Numbered from the stretch's first letter, positions 42,579 through 54,771 are shown. The stretch: 64,000 nt of DNA from Vibrio mangrovi (GCF_024346955.1 NZ_AP024884.1:1116001-1180000), one strand, 5' to 3'. Program-made: numbers and translations. The notes: generated by a model from the sequence alone, not told the origin.

Positions 42579-43358
42579 ATGCGAAGAAAACAGATCGTTG
42601 ATATAGTAAACAACAATAGTCAGGTATCAGTTATTCAATTAGCTCAGGAATTTTCAGTTTCGGTTGAAACAATTCGCAGAGATTTAAAATTTTTGGATAA
42701 ACAGGGGTTAATTGTTCGTATTCATGGTGGAGCAACCAGCAAGACATGTCGTGATATAGGTAAGTCTTTTGACTATCGTGCTAAAAATAATATTCACGAA
42801 AAACAAATGTTGGTTGAATATGCATTAGAATATATTGAAGCAGGAATGATTATTGGCTTAGATGCTAGCTCTTCCAGCTGGTTATTAGCTCAGGCAATTC
42901 CAAACATTCAGTGTACCATCGTAACCAACTGTACATATGTAATATCAGCACTCAGTCATAAAAACAATATTAATATTGTCGGAGTCGGTGGTAGTTACTC
43001 TGAAAAATATAAATCTTTTTATGGCATCATTGCCAGAAATACACTGGAAAAGATTGCACTGGACGTGTGTTTTATCTCATGTGTCGGTGTAGACTTTGAC
43101 ACTGGAATCTGGGACTCCAATGAATACAATTACGATATCAAACAAAGCCTGATACGTTCTTCAAAGAAAACCATTCTTATTGCGGATAAAAGCAAGCTGC
43201 ATAAACGCAGTTTATTAAAAATATGCGACATCAATACGCTGGCTTGTCTGATCACCAATGCAGAACTCAATCAGCAAGAGAAAGAACATCTGCAATCATC
43301 TGGCGTCGGCTTTTCCGGCAACACTCTTCCTCAACCGGTTTCTGAAGGTGTGGAATAA
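42579..43358 (+). CDS. DeoR-family transcriptional regulator
   Basis: 259-residue regulator. Helix-turn-helix in residues 1-57 (VSVIQLAQEFSVSVETIRRDL, the DeoR signature, then QGLIVRIHGGA), followed by the DeoR C-terminal sugar-phosphate sensor domain (GLDASSSSWLLAQAIP, NIVGVGGSYSEK, KKTILIADKSKLHKRS). AAGGAG seven bases before ATG. Divergent from aldA, so it likely controls aldehyde or sugar use. Its end overlaps the end of the amylase gene by 28 bases. Confidence 0.9.
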   Translation: MRRKQIVDIVNNNSQVSVIQLAQEFSVSVETIRRDLKFLDKQGLIVRIHGGATSKTCRDIGKSFDYRAKNNIHEKQMLVEYALEYIEAGMIIGLDASSSSWLLAQAIPNIQCTIVTNCTYVISALSHKNNINIVGVGGSYSEKYKSFYGIIARNTLEKIALDVCFISCVGVDFDTGIWDSNEYNYDIKQSLIRSSKKTILIADKSKLHKRSLLKICDINTLACLITNAELNQQEKEHLQSSGVGFSGNTLPQPVSEGVE

Positions 43359-44704
43359 GGTAACAGCATATAGCTATCATGCCCGGGAACCTCAATTGTC
43401 AACATATCCGACTGACAGAGGAAGAATCGTCCCGATAACATATCCTGCATCGGGCAAGGCCAGTGAAGTGATAGCACCTTCGGTGATCCGGACTTATTAA
43501 GCACAACCAGGCCTCGGTCACCACGGGAAAACACCAGACAATCTTTTTCACTGACCAGCATCTGCATTGGCAATCCATGCAACCGGTTGTGGAAGTCTAT
43601 CCGGGCTGACATTGCTTCAGCCTGCCATGCATTTTCCCAGCGGGGAAACCCCATCTGATTAGTCATACCACTTGAATCCAGATCAGAATAGACGAGTGGA
43701 ACACCGCCATCCCGTCCCAGAATATACGAGTAGGCCAGAGCTTCGGCCCACTCTTCCATCACCTGTCCCCGGAATATATCATTATTGGGTATATCATGGG
43801 TGATAGAGAAAGTAATCGCCCTTTCCGGAGAAAGAGCCTGCCCGAACCAGTATGGATTAACCAGAGAAGTCAGATCGCCCTGTGGGCTCATTGCATTATA
43901 GATAGTCTGAAACAACGGAAAATCATACGCAGCCAAATGAGTCTCCTGAAGATAAGGCTGCAAAAAGATCTGATATTCTTCGTGGCTTGCTCCACCATCA
44001 GTAATAATCTCACCAAAAATATGTACATCATGAGTCAACTCTTCAGTCCAGACCTGCTTCAGATGTTCAAGGGTCATATGTTTGGCTGCATCGATCCGGA
44101 ATCCTTTGACACCCAGCGACTTCATGACCTGAACATATTGTTGCTGCTGTTGCACCACATGAGGATTAGCAACCAGCGTCGGTAACCCCTGATCGTGCGG
44201 TCCTCCGGTAATCCGGCCATTCTGAACCTCCCAGGGATCATTCCAGTCCCGGATGCCGAACGCATCAACAAAATCTTCTTCATGGAAAAGCGGCTGACTC
44301 AAATCGCCAAAAAGCCGCATTTCCTGATAATAATGTTCATCCTGTTGGTACTGTGCTAACACTTCATGACTCGGATATTGTAAGTCCAGACGCTGTTTGG
44401 ACTCATTGGCCATATGGTTGAATACTACATCGATATAAACCCAGATATCCTGTTCAGCCAATGTTGCCACCATCCGTCTGAATTCATGCGTATCACCTAA
44501 CTGGTTTTCAATAACCCGGTAATCCTGAGGCTGGTAGCGCTGCCACCATAATGTTCCCTGCTCTGACATGGCTGATTTCATCGGCGGAGAAACCAACACA
44601 GCCCGATAACCACACCGGGCAATCCGGACTGCCCGCTCAGCAATCAACCGATACGGCCAGTCGAAAGCATGTAAAATTACATCCGTTGACTGAGTATCCA
44701 TCAT
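43331..44704 (-). CDS. GH13 alpha-amylase-family enzyme
   Basis: 457-residue cytoplasmic glycoside hydrolase (no signal peptide). The four GH13 motifs are visible: DVVFNH near residue 96, GFRIDAAKH (nucleophile Asp) near 203, HIFGEII (acid/base Glu), and FSITHDIPNND (transition-state Asp). ATG 44704 with AAAGGA is preferred over 44794. Convergent and overlapping with the DeoR-type gene. Exact substrate (maltodextrin, starch or trehalose-type) is not decided. Confidence 0.86.
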   Translation of the reverse strand: MMDTQSTDVILHAFDWPYRLIAERAVRIARCGYRAVLVSPPMKSAMSEQGTLWWQRYQPQDYRVIENQLGDTHEFRRMVATLAEQDIWVYIDVVFNHMANESKQRLDLQYPSHEVLAQYQQDEHYYQEMRLFGDLSQPLFHEEDFVDAFGIRDWNDPWEVQNGRITGGPHDQGLPTLVANPHVVQQQQQYVQVMKSLGVKGFRIDAAKHMTLEHLKQVWTEELTHDVHIFGEIITDGGASHEEYQIFLQPYLQETHLAAYDFPLFQTIYNAMSPQGDLTSLVNPYWFGQALSPERAITFSITHDIPNNDIFRGQVMEEWAEALAYSYILGRDGGVPLVYSDLDSSGMTNQMGFPRWENAWQAEAMSARIDFHNRLHGLPMQMLVSEKDCLVFSRGDRGLVVLNKSGSPKVLSLHWPCPMQDMLSGRFFLCQSDMLTIEVPGHDSYMLLPYSTPSETG

Positions 44705-44914
44705 TATTTCACATCCTTTGTCTGTCCTGATACCGCTCCACCGGGAAGCTCCTGAGACAGCGAAAGCATCATCATCGCTTATTGAATCATACACACATCA
44801 CAAAAAAATTACCATTTTGCAACATTTTCATATCTTCTTGTTAAGTAGATAACTCGCTTTGAATGCATAACCATCGGTATACTGGAGGTCATCGGTAAGA
44901 TTTCAGGAGGCTCA

Positions 44915-45577
44915 ATGAAGAAGCTGCGTATCGACATTTTATCGGATATGGTCTGTCCCTGGTGTTTGATCGGCTATGCGCGTCTGGAGCAAGTTCTCAG
45001 ACAGCTCGAAGTGGAGCAACATCTTCAGGCCGAGATTCACTGGCATCCTTTTGAACTGAATCCAACGCTACCGGCGGGTGGTGAAATGCTGAATCAGCAC
45101 CTACAGAAAAAGTACAAAATGACCGTGAAACAGCGAAAACAAAGCCAGCAGAAGTTAACCGAGCTTGGCAATGAACTGGGAATCAATTTTCAGTTTACGC
45201 CGGAAATGCGTATCTACAATACGCGTAAAGCACACCAGTTGATGATGTGGGCGGCCCGCAGCCAACAACAGACTTCATTTCAGAAAGCACTTTTTCTTGC
45301 CTACTTTCAGGAAGGAAAAGTTATGGACGACACTGACGTACTACTGGATATTGCTGAAGCTCAGGGACTGGATCGCAGAGATTGCAGACGGGTACTCGCT
45401 GATCCGGGATGGTCTTCTGCTGTTGCCCAGACAGAGCAACAGTGGCTGGATGCCGGAATACAGGCCGTACCGGCCATGATTATCGAACAAAATATTCTGC
45501 TGTGCGGTGCCCAGCCAATGGCTGAGCTCCACGATACACTCGACGGGCTGATTGAATCCCTCCCGCCACTACATTAG
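44915..45577 (+). CDS. DsbA-family oxidoreductase (FrnE-like)
   Basis: 220-residue cytoplasmic thioredoxin-fold protein with the active-site C-P-W-C at residues 14-17 (DILSDMVCPWCLIGY) and the cis-proline region GIQAVPAMIIEQ near residue 190. Helical insertion in the middle as in FrnE / 2-hydroxychromene-2-carboxylate-isomerase relatives. No signal peptide, so not a periplasmic DsbA. AGGAGG ribosome site. Confidence 0.87.
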   Translation: MKKLRIDILSDMVCPWCLIGYARLEQVLRQLEVEQHLQAEIHWHPFELNPTLPAGGEMLNQHLQKKYKMTVKQRKQSQQKLTELGNELGINFQFTPEMRIYNTRKAHQLMMWAARSQQQTSFQKALFLAYFQEGKVMDDTDVLLDIAEAQGLDRRDCRRVLADPGWSSAVAQTEQQWLDAGIQAVPAMIIEQNILLCGAQPMAELHDTLDGLIESLPPLH

Positions 45578-45582
45578 TTCAT

Positions 45583-46785
45583 TCAGGCCTGGACAACAGA
45601 AGCAAACGCCTGAGCGACCTGCTCAAGGTTATGTTCGTTCAAGCCAGCCAGACACATCCGCCCACTTTCAATCAGATAGATACCATACTGCTTACGCAGG
45701 GTTTCTACTCTGTCGACCGAAAAACCGGTATAGCTGAACATGCCTTTTTGCTGAACCAGAAAATCAAAATCCTGTTCCGGGCATAACTGCTGCAAACGTT
45801 GATGAAGTTTTTGCCGCATAGCAGCAATCCGCTCACGCATCGTAGCAACTTCAGTCAACCACTGCGCATTCAGCACCTGATCATTGAGGACACGGGAAAC
45901 CAGTACCGCACCATGTTTGGCCGGACTTGAATAGTTACGCCGGACTGTCGCCTTCAACTGTCCAAGAACATTACCGGCTTCCTGTGCATCATCACAAACA
46001 ACAGACAACCCACCAACCCGTTCTCCGTAGAGCGAAAAAATCTTTGAGAAAGAGTTACTGACTAAAAACGAAACGGATGTCCGTTCTGCCAGAGTCGTAA
46101 TTGCATAAGCATCCTGAACTGTATCTTCACCAAATCCCTGATATGCCATATCAAAAAAAGGAATCAACTGCCGGGCTTCAAGGATCTCAATCACCTGATC
46201 CCATTGCTCAGGCGTCAAATCAACACCGGTCGGGTTATGGCAACAGGGATGCAGCAACACAATATCTTTTTCCGGCAGTTGTGACAGTGCCTGAATCATG
46301 CCACTGAAATCCAGCATCCGGGTTTTTGGATTAAAATATGGGTAGCTCCCGACGGCAAATCCTGCGCCTTCAAAGATCGCATTGTGATTTTCCCAGGTTG
46401 GACTACTGACCCATACTTTTGAATCAGGGAAATAACGGTGCAGAAAATCAGCTCCAATCATCAGCGCACCAGAACCACCCAAGGTCTGAATCGTTGCTAC
46501 CCGCTGCTCACTCAGTACCGGATGTGCCGCACCGAAAACCAGTTTCTGGACAGCCAGGCGGTAAGCTTCAATTCCTTCCATCGGTAAATAAATGCAAGGT
46601 TCTTTCTCCGCAGCAAACCACTCCTGTTCTGCCTGCCGGACACTCGGTAATGTCGGAATTTTCCCCGCTTCATCATAATAAAGACCGATACTTAAATTCA
46701 CTTTTTCAGGGCGATTGTCCGTCATGAACTCTTCCATCAGAGACAGAATCGGATCTCCCGCATAGGGGGTAATATGATGAAACAC
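45583..46785 (-). CDS. Aromatic-amino-acid / aspartate aminotransferase
   Basis: 400-residue PLP enzyme of the AspC/TyrB group. Start is GTG 46785 (MFHHITPYAGDPILSLME), fixed by AAAGGAG six bases upstream; upstream codons in the same frame are not family-like. PLP lysine in SNSFSKIFSLYGERVGG and the arginine-containing C-terminus GRMCLAGL are present; HPCCHNPTGVDLT is typical of the subclass. TyrB-like by length and N-terminus but AspC cannot be ruled out. Confidence 0.9.
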   Translation of the reverse strand: MFHHITPYAGDPILSLMEEFMTDNRPEKVNLSIGLYYDEAGKIPTLPSVRQAEQEWFAAEKEPCIYLPMEGIEAYRLAVQKLVFGAAHPVLSEQRVATIQTLGGSGALMIGADFLHRYFPDSKVWVSSPTWENHNAIFEGAGFAVGSYPYFNPKTRMLDFSGMIQALSQLPEKDIVLLHPCCHNPTGVDLTPEQWDQVIEILEARQLIPFFDMAYQGFGEDTVQDAYAITTLAERTSVSFLVSNSFSKIFSLYGERVGGLSVVCDDAQEAGNVLGQLKATVRRNYSSPAKHGAVLVSRVLNDQVLNAQWLTEVATMRERIAAMRQKLHQRLQQLCPEQDFDFLVQQKGMFSYTGFSVDRVETLRKQYGIYLIESGRMCLAGLNEHNLEQVAQAFASVVQA

Positions 46786-46881
46786 GTTATTCTCCTTTAT
46801 TTTCAATAAGGCTGACTTTTTATCTGTGATAACTGTTACACCCAGCGTACTGCCGGATGCTCTGCTGTTGAGTGGATCGGC

Positions 46882-47082
46882 TTAGTGAACCGGCCCTTCA
46901 GCATCCGCAGCAAACTGACCAAAATGTGCTTCAAGAACTTCCGGCGTTAGTTTCCCCTGAGCTTCCAGTTCTTTCAGCTTTGCCACAACAGCTTTCTGCT
47001 CATCCAGAGAGGGAAGTTTGGTTTCTTCCTCCCCGAATTCCTGCGCTGCTAATCCAGCCAGTTCCTGTTCAAAATCGTTCAT
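46882..47082 (-). CDS. Small acidic protein
   Basis: 66-residue acidic, helix-rich protein (MNDFEQELAGLAAQEFGEE, then SLDEQKAVVAKLKELEAQGK). The ribosome site GGAGG is strong and correctly spaced, which is the main support. Family not recognised; similar small proteins occur next to chemotaxis receptors in vibrios, from memory. Confidence 0.6.
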   Translation of the reverse strand: MNDFEQELAGLAAQEFGEEETKLPSLDEQKAVVAKLKELEAQGKLTPEVLEAHFGQFAADAEGPVH

Positions 47083-47199
47083 ACACCACCTCCGCTAATT
47101 TTCTGTGCCAGAGTTTACACTGCTCCCGAAAAATGCTCCAGAGCCGTGTTATTCTCTCACTTCCGACACTCTGACCGTAAGTATTCCACTCATCTGCAC

Positions 47200-49116
47200 T
47201 TAAAGTTTGAAACCCCCAACCAGATGATCCAGGCGTTCAGAAAGTGTTTTCAGTTCACGACTGGCATCTGCCAGCTCTTCTGCTGTTGTAGTCGTCAGTT
47301 CGTTGATTGCATTAATCTCTTCAATGTTCTCATTGATGTTCTGTACTGCTGCTGACTGCTCTTCCGTCGCAGTTGCAACCTGAGTATTCCGATCCGAGAT
47401 TTCGTAGATACGTTCTGAGATCTGACGCAACTGTTCCACTGTATTTTCAGCCGCCGCCACACCTTCCTGAGTTCTCTCTTGTCCGGTGTTCATCGCGCGC
47501 ACCGCATTCTGCGATTCACTCTGTAGCTGATCCATCATTGCCTGAATCTCTTCTGTCGATGCCGCCGTCCGTCCAGCCAGATTCCGGACTTCATCAGCAA
47601 CAACAGCAAAACCTCTTCCCTGTTCTCCGGCCCGGGCCGCTTCAATTGCAGCATTCAGAGCCAGCAGATTCGTTTGATCGGAAATTTCACGAATAACCGC
47701 CAGAATTGAACCAATCTCATTGGTCGTCGCAGCAAGCTTTTCAACCACCTGAGTCGTTGTCAGCATATCTTCCGCCAATCGGTGGATGACTTCTTTCGCC
47801 TGATTCACGACAGTCTGGCCGGAGTCACTGCTCACTGACGCTTCATTCGCGGTTTCGGCGGCAACAGCTGCATTCGATGCAATTTCACTAATCGTTGCTC
47901 CCATTTCATTCATTGCCGTCACGACCTGAATCGTCTGATCACGCTGATTCTGGCTATTATCATGTGTCAGATGAGCCTTCTCAGCAACCAACTGAGATTC
48001 ATATGACAATGTCCGGCTCGTCGATGCCACTTCCTGCATCGACTGATGAATCTTCGCAATAAAATCATTAAAACCAACCGATAAGCGGGTTATCTCATCA
48101 TTACCGACAATCTCAATACGCTGAGACAGATCACCCTCGCCTTTACCCAAATCGGTAAAACGTTCCGCAATCTGACGAATCGGTTTAGTAATACTGTTTG
48201 CCAGCAAAGCACTCATGAAAATAAAAAGTGCCGCAATAATCACCGTCCCAATCATCATATTCCGGGCAGCTTTATCCATGTCGGCATAAACTTCATTAAC
48301 CGGTACGGAAGCAATCACGTACCAGTTCATTGTTTTAATGTACTCACTGGCAACAAAAACTTTTTCGCCTTTGTATTGGGCTTCAATCAGATGAAATCCA
48401 CCATCACTCAGCAGCGCGGATGCTCCTGGCCCATAAAGATCGACCAGTTTCTTACCCGACTGTCCTTTACCCGGATGAATTTTGACTTCACCTTTAGCAT
48501 CCGTCAGGAAAACAAAGCCGGATTTTTCGATTCGGAAACCATTGAGCAGGCGAACCATATCATCCATAGACTTTGACATACCGGATAATGTAAAACCATC
48601 AACCGACTGATAGTTGGCAAACATCTTCACTTCACCGTTTGGTTCCTGAAAAATACTCACCATCGTCGGTTTTCCGGATGCAATAAACTGGAAAAACCAT
48701 TGATCCTGCTGATGATTTAACTGACGCAAAAATCCATTCTGATTCCAGTAATACGCCGTCTTCCGGTTTGCAACTGAAGCATCATTCAGGTGGTATTGTT
48801 GTTTGAGATTGTTCAATTGCTGAATCAGAACTTTTTCTGACTGCTTATCAATGTTTGTCGTATCGACCGTTGCTTTAACAAACTCATTATTGGCAATCTG
48901 TTCCGCTGCCAGCAATAATTCGGCAACTTCCCGATCGATCTGATGACGAATTTCATTTAAAAACGATGGTAGCTCGATATTAACAAGCCGGTGTTCCAGA
49001 ACATTTCTGGACTGATACTGGGCAATAAATCCCACAATGACAGTCGACGCCAGTACAGCAAATGCCATACTCCATACAACTTTCTTTTTAATACTCACTG
49101 AATTGAAAAAAAACAT
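47200..49116 (-). CDS. Methyl-accepting chemotaxis protein
   Basis: 638-residue receptor. TM1 at residues 13-31, a periplasmic Cache-type sensor (about 35-280, with NQNGFLRQLNHQQDQWF and GFVFLTDAKGEVKIHP), TM2 at about 285-307, HAMP at about 310-360, and a signalling domain with the conserved hairpin tip ISDQTNLLALNAAIEAARAG and GRGFAVVADEVRNLAGR. Signals to CheA/CheW. Ligand unknown, probably small amino or carboxylic acids as for other Cache receptors. Confidence 0.95.
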   Translation of the reverse strand: MFFFNSVSIKKKVVWSMAFAVLASTVIVGFIAQYQSRNVLEHRLVNIELPSFLNEIRHQIDREVAELLLAAEQIANNEFVKATVDTTNIDKQSEKVLIQQLNNLKQQYHLNDASVANRKTAYYWNQNGFLRQLNHQQDQWFFQFIASGKPTMVSIFQEPNGEVKMFANYQSVDGFTLSGMSKSMDDMVRLLNGFRIEKSGFVFLTDAKGEVKIHPGKGQSGKKLVDLYGPGASALLSDGGFHLIEAQYKGEKVFVASEYIKTMNWYVIASVPVNEVYADMDKAARNMMIGTVIIAALFIFMSALLANSITKPIRQIAERFTDLGKGEGDLSQRIEIVGNDEITRLSVGFNDFIAKIHQSMQEVASTSRTLSYESQLVAEKAHLTHDNSQNQRDQTIQVVTAMNEMGATISEIASNAAVAAETANEASVSSDSGQTVVNQAKEVIHRLAEDMLTTTQVVEKLAATTNEIGSILAVIREISDQTNLLALNAAIEAARAGEQGRGFAVVADEVRNLAGRTAASTEEIQAMMDQLQSESQNAVRAMNTGQERTQEGVAAAENTVEQLRQISERIYEISDRNTQVATATEEQSAAVQNINENIEEINAINELTTTTAEELADASRELKTLSERLDHLVGGFKL

Positions 49117-49553
49117 ATCTACTTGCCTTTATTATTTTTGTCACTGCCCGTCATCGATCGGTATATCCGGATAACAGAGAAACAACACAATACCACTGCA
49201 CGGTTCTGGAACGGGCAGCTGATAAATCAATCATACATACTTTGAGGTTGAAATTATTGCCGGCATGCGGTGCAATACAAGCCCAAAAAGCATAGATTCT
49301 GGCTGAAAATTTGCTATGCGTTTATCACACTGGCATTCATCAGACGTATAGTATACGTCATCGTTTGAGGAATAGTGAACGGTATACGCAATACTTTAAA
49401 CCTTGCTTTGAGAACACTCTCTGGAAGATGAAGTCTAAAGCCATCGACGTGTAAAAGTGAACTTTTCTGTGTTTTATCAAACTAATCCAGAGGTTGTTGA
49501 ACCCATAACAACAAATTTTCTGTAGATAAATAAAAATCGGAGCAATACTGGTC
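49117..49553. other. 437-base gap before the Bat operon
   Basis: Gap between the divergent chemotaxis receptor and MoxR genes. Contains the palindrome at 49343-49359 and a second GTATACG at about 49382. ORFs in it lack ribosome sites and family signals. Confidence 0.5.
49343..49359. promoter_or_regulatory. Perfect 17-base palindrome
   Basis: GACGTATA-G-TATACGTC, perfect dyad symmetry (8+1+8), about 200 bases upstream of the moxR-type gene. Regulator unknown. Confidence 0.5.
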
Positions 49554-50513
49554 ATGCAATCAGCAGCAGCTTTTCAACAATTACAACACTATTTAAACAG
49601 TCAGGTTATTGGTCAGGAATCTCTGGTCAGACAGGTGTTGGTCGCTTTGCTGGCCGATGGACATATTCTGGTTGAAGGTCCACCGGGACTGGCAAAAACC
49701 CGGGCAATCAAATCACTGGCCGACTGCATCGAAGGTTCTTTTCACCGGGTACAGTTTACCCCGGATCTACTTCCCGCAGACTTAACCGGAACCGATATAT
49801 TTCGCCCGGAAACCGGCGAGTTTCAATTTCAGCCCGGTCCGGTATTTCATTCACTGCTACTTGCCGACGAGATTAACCGGGCTCCGGCAAAAGTGCAGGC
49901 AGCGATGCTTGAAGCGATGGCCGAAAGACAAGTCACGGCAGGCAGGAAAACATACGCACTCCCCAAACTATTTCTGGTGATGGCCACACAAAACCCGATA
50001 GAGCAGGAAGGGACTTATCCACTCCCTGAAGCACAGCTGGACCGTTTTTTACTGCATCTCAATGTCGACTATCCGGATGCAGATAGTGAATTGTCAATTC
50101 TGCGTCTCAACCGGGGAGAAGCTCAGGGCGTTAAACCACAGCAACCGGAAAAACTGTCTCAGGACGATATTTTCAGCGCCCGTCAGGAAGTTCTGAATAT
50201 TCATATGGCAGAAGCTATCGAGCAATATATTGTTCGTCTGGTCATGGCAACGCGCCAGCCGGAAAAATATGACGATAAACTCAGACAATGGCTTGAAATG
50301 GGAGTTAGTCCCAGAGCAACAATTGCTCTGGATCGTTGTGCCCGGGCCAGCGCCTGGCTTGCCGGGCGGGATTTCGTCAGCCCGGAAGATGTCCAGAGCA
50401 TGGCCTTTCCGGTGCTACGCCATCGCCTGCTTCTGACCTATCAGGCTCAGGCCGAAGGCATTCATCCGAATCAGATCATCAACCACGTTCTTTCTTTGGT
50501 CGGTAGTGCCTGA
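49554..50513 (+). CDS. MoxR-family AAA+ ATPase
   Basis: 319-residue AAA+ chaperone-like ATPase, first gene of the Bat operon. Walker A VEGPPGLAKTRAIKS near residue 42, Walker B LLADEINRAPAKVQ near 104, sensor MATQNPIEQEGTYPLPEAQLD. MoxR proteins act with von Willebrand A-domain proteins, here the BatA/BatB genes downstream, in maturation or insertion of metal complexes or in stress protection. Confidence 0.93.
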   Translation: MQSAAAFQQLQHYLNSQVIGQESLVRQVLVALLADGHILVEGPPGLAKTRAIKSLADCIEGSFHRVQFTPDLLPADLTGTDIFRPETGEFQFQPGPVFHSLLLADEINRAPAKVQAAMLEAMAERQVTAGRKTYALPKLFLVMATQNPIEQEGTYPLPEAQLDRFLLHLNVDYPDADSELSILRLNRGEAQGVKPQQPEKLSQDDIFSARQEVLNIHMAEAIEQYIVRLVMATRQPEKYDDKLRQWLEMGVSPRATIALDRCARASAWLAGRDFVSPEDVQSMAFPVLRHRLLLTYQAQAEGIHPNQIINHVLSLVGSA

Positions 50514-50558
50514 TGGCACCAGAATGTCATGATTGAGAAGATGTAACGAGGTATGGCA

Positions 50559-51482
50559 ATGGAACTCCCTGCTTACAGTAATGGTGTCACTCTATGTCTG
50601 GAAGAACTGCTCGCTTATAAACAGCACTGTGCTTCCTGGCTGCCACCAGCCAAAAGTCTGTGGTCAACCATGTCCGGACAACACCTGAGCCGCCAGCTGG
50701 GCCGGGGCATGAACTTTTCAGAGGTTCGCCGCTATCAGCCCGGAGATGATATTCGGGCAATCGACTGGCGGGTAACCGCCCGGACCGGTAAACCACACAC
50801 AAAGCTCTTTAGTGAAGAACGGGAGAAACCGGTGATTCTCTATATTGATCTGAGTGCCACAATGCATATGGGTTCCCGCTTATTGCTGAAGTCAGTCCAG
50901 GCTGCTCATATGGCTGCATTGCTGGCATGGCTGTCACTGGCTCAGAAAGATCGCTGCGGAGCACTGATCGATTTGGGAGACAGCCTGATCGATATTAAAC
51001 CTAAAAGTCACCAACCCGGTGTGCTGGCTCTGCTCCAGAAACTGATTGATTGTCAGACCAGACAACTACAGATAAATCAGACACACACATCAGCTGTCTT
51101 ACCTATGTCAGAAAGTTTAACCGCCTTAAACCGTCTGTCCCCGAAAGGCAGTGAGGTGATACTGGTAAGTGATTACACACGCTATCACGATGATCTGAAA
51201 CCACAGTTCAGTCAGTTACGCAGACATAATCAGGTACGGCTAATCCATATCTATGACCCACTCGAACAGGGAGAAACCGCCTTTCGGGGGATCGAATTCG
51301 TCGCCGATCAACAGCAGAGCCGATGGCTCAACTTTTCAGCACAAAGTACACGGACAGGAATTAAAAAAGCCTTTGAATCTCAGAAAGATAGGCTAGAATT
51401 ACTCAGTCGGAGTCTGGGAATCCCCTACACCCGGCTTTCGAGTGATACACCTTTGCTGAAACAACTATCCGGAAGTTACTAA
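50559..51482 (+). CDS. DUF58 protein of the Bat operon
   Basis: 307-residue protein with the DUF58 signature VRRYQPGDDIRAIDWRVTART near residue 50 and a vWA-like ILYIDLSATMHMGS near residue 95. ATG 50559 has ACGAGG seven bases upstream; 50553 is too close to it. Usually found between moxR and the bat genes; function unknown, thought to act with MoxR. Ends immediately before the next ATG. Confidence 0.9.
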   Translation: MELPAYSNGVTLCLEELLAYKQHCASWLPPAKSLWSTMSGQHLSRQLGRGMNFSEVRRYQPGDDIRAIDWRVTARTGKPHTKLFSEEREKPVILYIDLSATMHMGSRLLLKSVQAAHMAALLAWLSLAQKDRCGALIDLGDSLIDIKPKSHQPGVLALLQKLIDCQTRQLQINQTHTSAVLPMSESLTALNRLSPKGSEVILVSDYTRYHDDLKPQFSQLRRHNQVRLIHIYDPLEQGETAFRGIEFVADQQQSRWLNFSAQSTRTGIKKAFESQKDRLELLSRSLGIPYTRLSSDTPLLKQLSGSY

Positions 51483-51959
51483 ATGGCACGATCGATCTCA
51501 GAGTTACTTGACCTTCAACCTCTTCATCTGCCGGATTCACCATCGTGGTGGCCCCTTGCATGGGGCTGGCTGAGCCTCGCCGGGTGCATCATCATCACAG
51601 TGTTACTGATAACCTGGATGATCCTCTGGCAGCGTAAACGTATTGCACCCAAAAAAGTCGCATTACGATTATTGCAACCTACACATGGTCACGTCACACC
51701 ATCCGATGCAATCGAGTTGGTCAGACAGGCTTCGCTGAGCTATTTCCCCCGTCAGGACATTGCACATTTAACCGGACATGACTGGTATGCATTCTTAGAT
51801 GACCAGTTGGGGAAACCGCTGTTTATTCCCAATGAGTCCCTGTGGCAAAAAGCACTGTATCAAAAATCGAAATCAGAAGAACCGCAACAACATCTGATTA
51901 ACGACTGCCTCATCTGGGTACAGGAAGCCTTACCGCCAAAGAGAAGAAAAAGGAGATAA
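51483..51959 (+). CDS. DUF4381 membrane protein of the Bat operon
   Basis: 158-residue protein with one transmembrane helix at about residues 27-48 (WLSLAGCIIITVLLITWMIL) and a cytoplasmic basic region. Matches the DUF4381 proteins of MoxR-Bat operons: N-terminal LLDLQPLHLPDSPSWWPLAWGW split by the helix. Starts directly after the DUF58 stop. Role unknown, probably an adaptor for the vWA proteins. Confidence 0.85.
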   Translation: MARSISELLDLQPLHLPDSPSWWPLAWGWLSLAGCIIITVLLITWMILWQRKRIAPKKVALRLLQPTHGHVTPSDAIELVRQASLSYFPRQDIAHLTGHDWYAFLDDQLGKPLFIPNESLWQKALYQKSKSEEPQQHLINDCLIWVQEALPPKRRKRR

Positions 51960-51962
51960 TCT

Positions 51963-52923
51963 TTGGCACATATTGAGTTCATCTGGTGGTGGATGTTGTT
52001 CCTGCTACCACTACCATTGTTGGTTATTAAACTGCTTCCACCGCACAAACAACCCGCAGCAATTCAACTGGCCTATCTCCCGGAAGAAGGCGGTCTGACA
52101 AAACCCAGTCACTGGTTTGCCCAACTGCTGACCGGAGCAATTTGGGTGGCACTGGTCGTTGCTTGTGCCCGTCCGGCCTGGTTTGGTGATCCAGTTACGG
52201 TTCAGCCCAAACACCGGGATTTGATGCTGGTTGTCGACTTATCTTATTCAATGAGCCAGAAAGACATGCAAGACGGAGATGATTTCGTTGACCGTCTGAC
52301 AGCAGTCAAACGTGTACTTGGCCGGTTTATCGAGCAGAGACAAGGCGACCGTCTGGGGCTGGTACTTTTTGCTGATCATGCTTATCTGCAAACACCACTG
52401 ACTTTTGATCGGGAAACCGTACGCCGGAAATTGAATCAAACCGTATTGAAACTAATCGGGACAGAAACTGCCATCGGAGAAGGCATCGGACTTGCCACAA
52501 AAACATTTATTGATGGACATGCACCTCAGCGGGTGATGATTCTGCTCAGTGACGGAACCAACACGGCCGGAGTGCTGGATCCAATTCAGGCTGCACATAT
52601 TGCAAAAAAATATCATGCTATTATCTATACCGTCGGGATTGGCGCCGGTGAAATGGTCGTCAAAGACTTTGTATTCAGCCGTAAGGTAAATACCGCCCGG
52701 GATTTAGATGAAGATACACTGAAACAAATTGCCAAAATTACCGGAGGAAAGTATTTCCGGGCACGGAATCGTCAGGATCTGGATAATATCTATGCAACGA
52801 TTAACCAGTTGGAACCCGTTCAGCAAGCCAGCCAGACCTGGCGCCCTCAGAGTGAATGGTTCATCTATCCGCTCGCGCTTGCACTACTACTCTCGTTTGT
52901 TCTGGTGATCGTAAGGAGAAATC

Positions 52924-52931
<8 letters not shown>
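51963..52931 (+). CDS. batA: von Willebrand A-domain protein BatA
   Basis: 322-residue membrane protein: N-terminal helices at about residues 7-25 and 53-70, then a vWA domain with the MIDAS motif D-x-S-x-S in VDLSYSMSQKDM near residue 90, and a C-terminal helix (YPLALALLLSFVLVIV). The start is TTG 51963, with AAGGAGATAATC upstream; no better ATG lies in the family N-terminus. Overlaps the batB start by eight bases. Aerotolerance-type operon component. Confidence 0.9.

Positions 52932-54764
<1,833 letters not shown>

Positions 54765-54771
<7 letters not shown>

Noticed and set aside
49358..49555. 65-residue - strand ORF in front of the Bat operon
   Set aside because: No Shine-Dalgarno and crosses the palindrome; probably chance in AT-rich DNA.
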